A stretch of DNA of 64,000 bases, taken from Antilocapra americana (taxonomy: Eukaryota > Chordata > Mammalia > Artiodactyla > Antilocapridae). The stretch is taken from the NCBI GenBank assembly GCA_007570785.1, contig ML662449.1, forward strand, positions 11,086,822-11,150,821. The letters run 5' to 3'. Each line of letters starts with the position of its first letter. Within the stretch, counting starts at the first letter, position 1. Position numbers and translations under genes: made by a program. The notes beneath the pieces are model-generated. The model did not search any database. It had not been told where the DNA came from and worked only from the letters and a program-made list of their open reading frames with translations. Shown here one piece after another: positions 56,172 to 64,000 of the stretch.

Positions 56172-56600
56172 TAGCAGATGAATGGATAAAAATGTTATAC
56201 ATGCATACACACACATGGACTACTACTCAGCCAGAAAAAAGAGCAACATTTTACCATTTGCAGCAATGTGAATGGACTTGAGGTACTGCATTAGTGAAAT
56301 AAGTCAGAGAGAAGAAAAAATATTGTGTGATATCACTTTTATGTGGAATCTAAAAAAAAAGGTACAACAAACTAGTGAATATAAACAAACAAAAAAAAAG
56401 CAGACACAGATATAGAGAACAAATTAATGGTTGCCAGTGGAGAGGGGCAAAATGGGATGGGGGAGCAGGAGGTACAAGCTGTTGAGTTGTAAGGTAGGCT
56501 CAAGGATGTATTGTACAACACAGGGAATATAGTCAATGTTTTGTAATGACTGTAGATGGTGTATAATCAATAATAATAAAAACTTTTCAAATAAATAAGA
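56172..56600 (+). mobile_element. L1 LINE 3' end
   Basis: 'agcagatgaatggataaaaatg', 'ctactactcagccagaaaaaag', 'atcacttttatgtggaatct', 'gttgtaaggtaggctcaaggatgtattgtac'. Same 3' UTR type as the insertion at 34.0 kb. No frame retained. Confidence 0.9.
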
Positions 56601-56604
56601 AGAG

Positions 56605-57955
56605 CAAGAGAGAGAGGAATCTATAGATTAAAATAAGCAAAGATAAAAAATAAATCTGAAGAATCCCCAGGAAACATTCTGCTTCTCAGGTAGAAAAAAA
56701 TGAGCAAATTCCAAGGCTCTCCTAAATTTGACTCTTGGGAAGTTGCCCAAGTCCCTGTGAACTGGTACCCTGCCAACCAGCTGGATAGCAAGAGCTGGAA
56801 GGAGAGAGAAGAACAGTCCTGAGCCTTTGTTCCACCTGCTAGAGGAAGCGCTTCTACGAGCAAGTTACCTGTACATCCAAAAGCATGGAACCTTCTATAG
56901 ATAGTCTAAGGGGCAATAGAATTCCATCAGCTGATGACAGCCTGCCCCTAATATGAATCTTCAATTTCTCAGAAGTTTGGTCACTACCCAGTGACCCCAC
57001 TTTAAAGTAACTGATCGAGCCCACCCCTCTACACTTCTGTTTTACTGCTGATGCTTGACTCCAGCCCAGTAACCTCAACACGGTCCCAAAGAACCCGTGT
57101 GCTTGATGGCGGGGATTTCATATACTAGTTCTTTTGAATGGATGCCTCCTTCTCAAGTCTGTTCTGCAGCCACTCTAGCATGGTTCATCTTCCCAAGTGA
57201 TTTCAAGCTTGGCTAGTCCCAATTTCAGAGTTCCTCCTACTGTCACCACTGTCAAAGACTGCAAGTTCATAGACTAAAGCCACATCTGTAACAATAGCCA
57301 CATAGTCACAGGCTTCTCTTGGCTGCCAGGACCCTTGGGGACATTTCAAAATAATAAGCATGCCTTGGAGCCCTCTGAAGTGAGCCCTGAAGAATTTTCT
57401 AGGATGGGGTAGATTTCAATTGTTCTTCATCTTGGATCTTATTTGTCTTACAAGATTCACCCTTACTCCCAATGCAGTGGGCAATTTCTCCTTTTCTGGC
57501 CTTAAGTTACCCAAACGAACTGAAAAATAAAGCTAACCTAGAGACACTGGAGGCCCTCACAAAGGACTGATTTATTTCCCTCCTGCACTTGACCTGGCCA
57601 CCGTGTCAAGCCCAGGGAGAGTGTCTTACACTGACATTCTGTGAAGAGGCTGAGCAGTCCTGGTGTACTGCCAATGACAATGCAATAGGATGTGTGGAAA
57701 ACAGGATCTCGGGTCGTCACCAGGATTGCCAAATCCCCTGGATCAAGAAAGCACAGCTCATCCCCGCCTTCAGTGGCCAAGAAAGAGAAGAAAATGTACC
57801 ATGTACTGCTGTGAGTTGCTCTGAGGAAAGCTTCGTGGAAGGTCACTCCCACCATGGCAACCACCTCTATAGCCCACCCCCCTAAGCTTTTAAATTCTAG
57901 CAAACTTAAAGGTGTTTTTGGAACTTGAACATTTGATTTTTATTTCTTCTGGGTC
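56605..57955. other. Unique DNA
   Basis: No repeat recognised. 57538-57903 is open on both strands (121 codons minus, 98 codons plus). Neither product is recognisable. The double opening suggests chance, but it is the least decayed-looking open patch in this interval. Confidence 0.4.
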
Positions 57956-57963
57956 TGTTTAAC

Positions 57964-58194
57964 CTTTTTAAAAATTTATTTATTTTTTTAATTGAAGGGT
58001 AATTGCTTTACAGGATTGTGTTGGTTTCTGCCACACATCAACATGAATCAGCCACAGGCATACATATGTCCCCTCCCTCTTGAAAGTCCCTCCCACCTCT
58101 CCTCACACCCCACCCCTCTGGGTTGTTATAGAACCCTGGTTTGAGTTCCCTGAGTCATACAGCAAATTCCCATTGGCTATCTATTTTACGTGTA
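57964..58194 (-). mobile_element. Ruminant L1 3' tail, antisense
   Basis: A/T-rich tail on the left, 'gaagggtaattgctttacag', 'tgttggtttctgccacacatc', 'catgaatcagccacaggcatacatatgtcccc', then 'gagttccctgagtcatacagc'. TSD tgtttaac at 57956-57963 and 58195-58202. Confidence 0.9.
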
Positions 58195-58319
58195 TGTTTA
58201 ACTTTTTTTCAAATTCTCTATTTTTTTCGCTTATGCCCAAATATGTATATTTCAAAGAGCCTAAATTTAATTTAATCCACAGTAAACTGAATTACCATAG
58301 AACTTGGAATTTATAATAG

Positions 58320-58556
58320 AGTTAGACTTGAAGTCAAGCACCCTAGGTTTCAAATCCCATTTAGTTCCATACCTTAATTGCCAGTATGTGACCTTGGAGA
58401 AGTTATGTAAACTCCAAGCTTTCATTTTCTCATATCAAAAAAAATGTTATAATGGCTGTAGATTTCCACAAAATAACTATGAGGATGTCATAAAATACTG
58501 CATGTAACATATTTAGCTTAGCACCTGATACCAAGTGCAGATTCAATTATTAATAA
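58320..58556 (+). repeat. MIR SINE, near full length
   Basis: 'gacttgaagtcaagcaccctaggtttcaaatccc', 'ccagtatgtgaccttggagaagttatgtaaac', 'ttttctcatatcaaa', 'ttagcacctgatacc' cover MIR end to end. Confidence 0.85.
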
Positions 58557-58559
58557 TAT

Positions 58560-58719
58560 TAACTACATGGAGAGAAATTCTATGAAATTTCAGTTTATGT
58601 ATTTGCCTTTTGTCTGGAATATTCAGGATCACAAATGATCTCTAAAAAGTTGGAGCAGTCTAATGGCACAGGATGGAATTCTATTTCAAAGGCTCTAATG
58701 TGAGTACTAGGCACACACA

Positions 58720-58769
<50 letters not shown>

Positions 58770-59000
58770 GAATAATCTAGAGGAGCCCCTGCAAGCAGTT
58801 AGCCTAAAAGAGAGCAGGCCTCAGGCCAATCTGCATTTTATGTGAAATTGAAAATCCACCCTACAGTATGTGCTTTGTTTTTCAGACCCACAAACTTCCT
58901 TATATTTGAGGTGTCATATTGGTGATATTATGCAAAATGGAGGGGACTGGGAGAATTTTATTAATTGGAAGTTGTTTGGAACTCTTCTACAAAGTTGCCC
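58560..59000. other. Unique DNA around a CA repeat
   Basis: Nothing recognised apart from the microsatellite. Confidence 0.4.
58712..58767. repeat. (CA)n microsatellite
   Basis: Near-perfect CA dinucleotide run with one 'catac' interruption; a likely length-polymorphic marker. Confidence 0.97.
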
Positions 59001-59004
59001 AAAG

Positions 59005-59465
59005 ACACAGAGATCCTTTTTTCTTCTCATTATGGAAAACATCAAACATGTACAAAAGTAGTCCAAAAATATAAGAAATCTTCTTGTTCTCATCACCCAG
59101 GCTTTATAACTATCAGTTCACCATCTTACATGATCTAGACTTCCACCCATTTCCCCCATCATATTAATTTCAAAGCTCAGTCCAAACATTATTTCATTTC
59201 ATCAACAAGTATTTTCATTGTGTCTCTGAAGAATTCTTTTTTTTTTAACTCAGCAGTGACACTACCACACCTGAAATCTTCATCATTCTTTAATATCAAA
59301 TATCCAGTCAGTATTCAAATTTCTAATCGTCTCATAATAGTCATACCTCTTTGATGGTATAGTTGTTTTAATAATGATCCAAATAATGTCTACGCATTTC
59401 AGTTATGTTGTATTTTTTCAATCTATAGATTTCCCCTCAAATCTTTTTCCTTAAAGCTTGTTTGT
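59005..59465. repeat. Ancient interspersed repeat, family uncertain
   Basis: 'attatggaaaacatcaaacatgtacaaaagtag', 'cttaatatcaaatatccagtcagtattcaaatttctaa' and 'tcaatctatagatttcccc' match a widespread mammalian repeat, probably an old L1 3' region. I am not certain of family or orientation. Confidence 0.5.
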
Positions 59466-59469
59466 TTAA

Positions 59470-60595
59470 AAAAAAAAAAGGCAGTTTATTTTGTGAGTTT
59501 CTCAAAATTTGAGCTTCACCAAAACGCTTGTCAAAGTATACTTAACTTTTCAAACAAATATTCTCAAGTGAGAGCAGGAGCAGAGAAGCTGAAGATGGTA
59601 CTGACTTGCTGGTGAGACTTTTTTAAATTTATCATAAAGGTTGCAATTCACAAAATCATTGACATGTCATTTGCAGACTAAAGTAAGAGCGCCCCAGCCT
59701 TGCTGCTCTCCCAGATCGTCCCTTGTTTCTACTAATAAAAATATTCCAGGCACCACCACTCAGTGTACCTCACTATCACACTCAAGAGTTATTCCGAAGA
59801 ACCTGTTCTCTCTCTCCGCCCTGACAGGCATGGGTCTGTGCAGCAGGAACTCGAGGATGAAGATGTGGGTTTAAAAGTCAAAGAAAAATAAAGGTAGGAG
59901 AGTGAAAGGGCAAGAAAAACAATAGGTAAATGCAGCCAACAGCAGGTGAACCCACTGTTATGAATGAAAAGGAGGGCAGGCAACAGATTACAGAGATTTC
60001 ACAGTGAAAGTGGACAGATCCCTGCCATGGTCCCTGGGCCTCATGCCCTCTGTTCGGGATGAGGCCACTTGGGCTGGGAAAACAAGTCCACCACCTTTTG
60101 CTCTGCCATGAACATAACTCTACTCCCCCAAACCAACAACATTTAAACAATTTAGAAGTTGTAGGAGGTTCATTCTGACCTGAGTCATTTTGGCAGCTCA
60201 GCTATGACTCCAGACATGGCTATGCAGTCATGACAATCAGTTGCCCATGACTGGGCAAACTGGAAGCCTGATAGCTACTTTGTTTCCCCACCCAAGAACC
60301 CTGCAGTGAGGACGGATTCCTTTTTACATATACTTCTAGAGCACTCCCACATACTGAAAAGGATTACATGAAAATAACCACAGTTTGTTGTCAGAGGAAC
60401 AATATAAGGCAGATGAAAATCATAATAATAGATGACACTACTTATAGACATCGAAAATACACTTTCTTCTTCTGATACCCTCTGACTGTCATAGCCAGCC
60501 TTGAAATTGAGCAGTTTTCTCATGTTAAAAAAAATTAAGTCCCAAGTTGCTACTAAACACTGAGGTATTCTGAGCCCTTGGTGAGATTAAAAAAA
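59470..60595. other. Unique DNA
   Basis: Nothing recognised; short frames only. Confidence 0.4.
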
Positions 60596-60599
60596 AAAA

Positions 60600-61108
60600 A
60601 AGAAGAAGAATTTCCAGTTCTGGCAATGGTAGCAATGCTTGCTAAAGACTTATCTTCCTGCTGAGTACAAGAACACGTGGGGGAAAAGTTGTTTTAACCT
60701 GCTTGAAAGCTTCGATAAGCTACCAAGCCAGTGAAGACTGGAGGGACCAAGCAATACTGGAAGAGCTAATGGCTAAGACTTTTCCAATTTTTTTTTTTTT
60801 TTTTGAGCAAAGAAGATAAGCCACAAACTCAGGAAGCACTATAAATCTCAGATTCCCTACCAAAAGAAGAAGGAATAGGGAACCTCACATCTTCACAGAT
60901 GTAGTGGAAAGTTTTGAAAATCACAGAGAAAAGCCTAAATTCAGGATGGAGAAGTGAGACCCATTGTCTTCAATAGAACAAATGGACTGACAACTAGATT
61001 CCCAAAAGAAATAACAGAAGGCTAGGAGACAATGAAGTGATATTTTCCAAGAGAGGCAGGAGATAGATGGGCTCTGCCATGGGAAAGCAATTGGGGCTTC
61101 ATTCCTTG
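60600..61108 (+). mobile_element. Decayed L1 ORF1-like DNA, copy 1
   Basis: 'agagctaatggctaagacttttccaa', then after a T-run 'gataagccacaaactcaggaagcactataaatc', then 'cctcacatcttcacagatgtagtggaaagttttgaaaatcacagagaaaag' parallels the L1 ORF1 3' half (AATGGCTGA...TTCCAA...CAGATTCAAGAAGC...CACACCTAGACACATC). Highly diverged, no frame. Confidence 0.5.
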
Positions 61109-61109
61109 T

Positions 61110-61695
61110 GGACTGAAACTCCAAGAGGAGTATAGCAATTAAGGGAGCAGGCTGGGCTCTGCTCAGATAACATACTTCTGATCCTCAAAGTGAGGAGACC
61201 TCCCTGACCACACATGCACAGAAAGGTTCCTTGGAGATCAAAGGAGGGTGATGTTAAGGGATGTTCTACCCACAAGCCTTTGAGGTAGAATCCGCCTTGG
61301 CTAAGAGATACATGCACACACACGGGAGGATCCTGAGATATATCAAATATGGACTCGGAACCAGACAAATCAAAATGATTGGCCAAATGACACTCAGAAG
61401 AAATGACCTATAAAAGAAATTCAAACTGCCACAAGGGTGTGACTCAAGGACTTTCCCTCCGAGTCTGCCTGTGTGTTGATACATACATGCTGTACTTTTT
61501 CCTCTTAATAAATACTCTATTTGCTTCGCCATGTTATATCTTTGTCAAAATTCTTTTCTGCAAAGCCAAAAGGCCAGGACCCTTGTCACTGGCCACTGGT
61601 CTAGTGACTAGGATCCGGTGCTCTCACCGCTGTGACCTGGCCTCGTCCTCTGGCTAGGAACCCAAGCACCGCTCCAAGCCATTGCCAGCCGAGGC
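61110..61695 (+). repeat. Endogenous retrovirus LTR (solo, ERV1-like)
   Basis: Shows LTR architecture in sense order: a TATA-type box ctataaaag (61408-61416), 'ccgagtctgcctgtgtg', the polyadenylation signal AATAAA at 61507-61512 within 'cctcttaataaatactctattt', then a G+C-rich downstream part. No viral coding region is attached, so it is a solo LTR. Its last third (about 61590-61660) resembles a tRNA-derived SINE head. Both ends are uncertain. Confidence 0.55.
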
Positions 61696-61699
61696 CACC

Positions 61700-62288
61700 T
61701 GAGATCAAAAATGCTGAGAGCAAACAACCAAGCTTCTATCTCCAATGTTGTGAAATGACTCCTACCATACCCGAATTTCACACAGATCCCAACTGTAAAT
61801 TCTGGACAAAATTCAAAATGATAAACAACATCTCAAAGGCACTACAGGGTCAAAAGGCACGTAGATTGTGGAGGAGAGTAGACACTTGGGGAAAAGGAAC
61901 AGCCTACTGTGATTTATTCTCTTTGATGGCATTTGGCCTAAAGTGTAGACCAAAGTCAGTGCAGCATAGAATGGATCCAATAGAAAACCCACATCATTAC
62001 TGGCTTGAAAAAAAAAAGAAACAGAAGAGGGTGTTAAGAGTAACCAGAGGCACTGAAAGCTAGAGGGAAATTCCAGAAAGGAGAGAGCCAGAAAGGGTAA
62101 CCACAATATCTGGGTTGATACTCTGCCCAAATCTCTGGCTAACACCTGAACCACAAGCTCACGGCAAACTCCAGCTAAGAGCATGAGCCTCAGATAGCTG
62201 TGGGACAAAATCAGAAGTCCTAATATAGGTGTGACTGGAATCTCAGAAGAAGAGAGAGAGATTGGGAGATAAACAAACATTTAAAGAA
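61700..62288 (+). mobile_element. Decayed L1-like DNA, copy 2 left part
   Basis: The right end 'actggaatctcagaagaagagagag...taaacaaacatttaaagaa' parallels L1 ORF1 ('GGAATCCCAGAAGGAG...ATATTTGAAGAA') and continues after the next insert. The remainder (143-codon plus frame 61632-62063, 155-codon minus frame 61813-62280) is not recognisable; its assignment to L1 is by position only. Confidence 0.42.
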
Positions 62289-62362
62289 TGGCAGGTTCAT
62301 GTCAATGTATGGCAAAACCAACAAGATAATGTAAAGGAAAAAATAAATAAATTTTTAAAAAA
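62289..62362 (+). mobile_element. Ruminant L1 3' tail, 74 bp
   Basis: 'tggcaggttcatgtcaatgtatggcaaaaccaac' and an A-rich tail: the very end of an L1_BT-type element. Short TSD aaagaa at 62283-62288 and 62363-62368; excision rejoins the ORF1-like phrase 'catttaaagaa|ataattgctg'. Confidence 0.82.
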
Positions 62363-62462
62363 AAAGAAATAATTGCTGAAATTTTCCCAAGTTTAGTGGA
62401 AGTCATCATTTACATACTCAGGAAGCTCAGTGATCCACAAGAAGGATATGCACAAAGAAAAC
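62363..62462 (+). mobile_element. Decayed L1 ORF1-like DNA, middle part
   Basis: 'ataattgctgaaattttcccaagtttagtgg', 'actcaggaagctcagtgatcc', 'gatatgcacaaagaaaac' follow the L1 ORF1 3' half. Confidence 0.6.
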
Positions 62463-62972
62463 CAAAACATATACACTATATACAAAATGGGCTTCCCGAT
62501 AGCTCAGCGGGTGAAGAATCCACCTGCAATGTAGGAGACCCCATTTCAATTCTGAGGTCAGGAAGATCCATTGAAGAAGGGCTAGGTTACCCACTCCAGT
62601 ATTCTTGGGCTTCCAAGTGGCTCAGCTGGTAAAGAATCTGCCTGCAATGTGGGAGACCTGGGTTTGACCCCTGGGTTGGAGTGATCCCTTGGAGAAAGGA
62701 AGGCTAACCACTCCAGTATTCTGGCCTAGAGAATTCCATGGACTGTATAGTCCATGGGGTTGCAAAGAGTTGGACACAACTGAGTAACTAACACTATCGC
62801 TATCACTATATATAAAGTAGATAACCAACAAAGATCTATGATCTACTATACAGCACAAGGAACTATAATGAAAGGAATCTGAGATAGATAGATAGATGAA
62901 TCACTTTGCTGTACACCTTAAACTAACACATTGTAAATCAACTTTATTTCAATAAAAATTGGAAGAAAAAAG
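62463..62972 (+). mobile_element. L1 3' tail interrupted by a Bov-A2
   Basis: Left piece 'caaaacatatacactatatacaaa', right piece 'cactatatataaagtagataaccaacaaagatc', 'cactttgctgtacaccttaaactaacacattgtaaatcaac...aataaaaatt'. Includes a (GATA)4 run near 62883. TSD acaaagaaaac at 62452-62462 and 62973-62983. Confidence 0.88.
62487..62803 (+). repeat. Bov-A2 SINE, dimeric
   Basis: Monomers start at 62488 ('tgggcttcccgatagctcag') and 62607 ('gggcttccaagtggctcagc'); tail 'ggacacaactgagtaactaac'. TSD cactatatacaaa (62474-62486) and cactatatataaa (62804-62816), 12 of 13 identical. Confidence 0.93.
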
Positions 62973-62983
62973 ACAAAGAAAAC

Positions 62984-63118
62984 TATAACAATCACAGCAG
63001 TCTCAATCTGCATAACACCAAAAATAAAGAGAAAATCTTGAAAGTGCTCAGAGCATGATTAGCTATATCACTAACTTCCCATAGGAAACTAGGAAGCAAG
63101 AGACAGTGAGTGGTAAAA
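62984..63118 (+). mobile_element. Decayed L1 ORF1-like DNA, right part
   Basis: 'tataacaatcacagcagtctc' then 'aataaagagaaaatcttgaaagtgctcagagc' parallels L1 ORF1 ('AAAGAGAAAATCTTGAAAGCAGCCAGAG'), continuing the host of the nested stack. Confidence 0.6.
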
Positions 63119-63119
63119 C

Positions 63120-64000
63120 AATTAGAGGGTAAAACAGGCGCGCTCAGGGAACGGAGCAGCCTGAGCGACCCAACCCAGGGGGCTAACCGGAGATAGACTG
63201 AGAAGTAGCCTTCCCCAGGAAGAGCCCCCCTGCCAGGCCCACGCAGAACAAGGAGAGGTGTGGAGTCGGCAGAGAGGCGGCTGGCCGGGTGGCACAGAAC
63301 AAAGGGCGTGCGGAGTCGGCAGAGAGGCGGCCGGCCGGGTGGCACAGAACAAAGGGCTTGCGGAGTCGGCAGGGAGGCGGCCGGCCGAGGAGATCTGGGC
63401 GCCTGTGGGCTGCGGACCGGCCCAGCCCCCGCCCGAGTGCAGCGGGCATAACCCAGCCTCAGCGAGACCAAAGGGTGAGGCGGAGTCGGCAGGGAGGCGG
63501 CCGGCTGGGCGGAGCTGGGCGCCTTCGGGCTGCGGACAGACCCAAACCCTGCCCGAGACCAGCGGGCATAGCCCAGCCCCGGCGAGGCTTCCTCGTCCAA
63601 ATTGCGCACAGAGCTAGGTGCTAACCAAGACTACTGGGGATTCTGGACGGATCGGAGCTCTGCACACCTAAGAAGACGTGCTTAGCTGCACGTCGGGAAA
63701 GCCGAGCGGTTGGGCCGGGGGAGGGGAGAAGCTGCGCTCCCCAACTGCGCCGGGCGGACGACAGAGAGCCGAGCAGAAGGGGCGGGGGAAGCGCACTCAG
63801 CAGGAGCAGGGCAAACTCCAGAGCGCTGAATAGACACATAAAAGACCAGCAAACAGAAGACGCTTAAGCTAGCAGAGGCAACAGGTTTGGAGTCTATAGA
63901 GCATGAGAAGTACAAGCCGGACCCAAGGAATTGTCTGAAAAATAAACTGACCCCTCCCAGTACGCATCAGCACCAGAGAAAGCCTTAGTTATAACTGTAC
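63120..64000 (+). mobile_element. Probable 5' UTR/promoter of a younger L1 (continues past window)
   Basis: An abrupt change to G+C- and CpG-rich sequence, unlike everything else here. It holds a tandem array (63211-63590), then single-copy DNA with words such as 'gaattgtctgaaaaataaactgacccc' that resemble the region just upstream of ruminant L1 ORF1. L1 5' UTRs act as internal RNA polymerase II promoters and in several mammals are built from tandem monomers. Sense orientation is inferred; no ORF1 is reached. Alternatives: a CpG island of a host gene, an LTR, or a satellite edge. Confidence 0.5.
63211..63590 (+). repeat. Tandem 50/50/120-bp array
   Basis: Units starting (c/t)ggagtcggcag begin at 63261, 63311, 63361 and 63481, giving periods of 50, 50 and 120. 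The two 50-mers differ at only three positions. The 120-mer at 63361-63480 is matched by 63481-about 63587. A degenerate earlier unit ends at 63260. The 50-mers look like 120-mers with an internal deletion of about 70 bp. Open frames over it on both strands (up to 205 codons) result from the lack of stops in the G+C-rich unit. Confidence 0.92.

Noticed and set aside
62992..63624. Pro/Ala/Gly-rich open frames on both strands (up to 205 codons minus, 119 codons plus)
   Set aside because: They lie on the 50/120-bp tandem array. Because 50 is not a multiple of 3, the same repeat is read in successive frames; all are open simply because the G+C-rich unit lacks stops.
1..64000. CRISPR arrays, operons, phage or other prokaryotic systems
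   Set aside because: Repeat families and sequence style are entirely mammalian; no regularly spaced identical repeats with unique spacers occur.

Overview
The window is nuclear DNA from a pecoran ruminant (cattle, sheep, goat or a close relative). The diagnosis rests on repeat content: many tRNA-derived Bov-tA/Bov-A2 SINEs, BovB (RTE-type) LINE copies on both strands, ruminant-type L1 3' ends, CHR-type SINEs, and the older mammalian layer (MIR, L2, MER5, MER20, MLT1-class LTRs). I found no host protein-coding exon, tRNA, rRNA or known ncRNA gene. The window reads as intergenic or intronic sequence. Nearly all open frames are repeat-derived or short chance frames. Family names are from memory of consensus sequences, so subfamily labels and outer boundaries are approximate.

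Layout. 1-12 kb: AT-rich unique DNA with a decayed hAT-type (DUF4371-like) transposase on the minus strand near 1 kb, then scattered Bov-tA, L2, MIR and MLT1 pieces. 12-20 kb: a BovB copy inside a MIR, a short BovB/Bov-tA junction, a MER5A broken by an L1 tail and a CHR SINE, a Bov-A2 dimer and a MER20. 20-30 kb: old MIR/MER5 pieces, an MLT1-class LTR split by an L1, a BovB tail with target-site duplication (TSD) and a 1.3 kb L1 3' region. 30.8-34.5 kb: the longest BovB (reverse transcriptase frame with YADD motif) next to an antisense L1 that received two sense L1 tails. 35-36.3 kb: an antisense L1 3' end carrying a CHR and a Bov-tA. 36.3-44.7 kb: mostly unique DNA, a (TA)n tract with a 10-N gap and a polypurine tract. 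44.75-46.3 kb: an antisense MLT1-class LTR holding a BovB and a truncated Bov-tA. 46-60 kb: unique DNA with MIRs, L1 tails and a 36-bp SINE stub inside a MIR. 60.6-63.1 kb: decayed L1 ORF1-like DNA with an ERV LTR and a nested L1/Bov-A2 stack. 63.12-64 kb: a GC/CpG-rich tandem-repeat segment that looks like the 5' UTR of a younger L1 running off the window end.

The elements do not form a pathway. What the sequence offers is a readable insertion history: at least a dozen insertions have TSDs that can be read directly, and several hosts rejoin to family-like sequence when the insert is subtracted. The items most worth follow-up are the hAT fossil, the tandem 50/50/120-bp array at the right edge, the 36-bp SINE stub, the nested stack at 62.3-63.0 kb, and three repeat-free blocks that may be conserved noncoding elements. 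I found no evidence for a novel multi-gene system.
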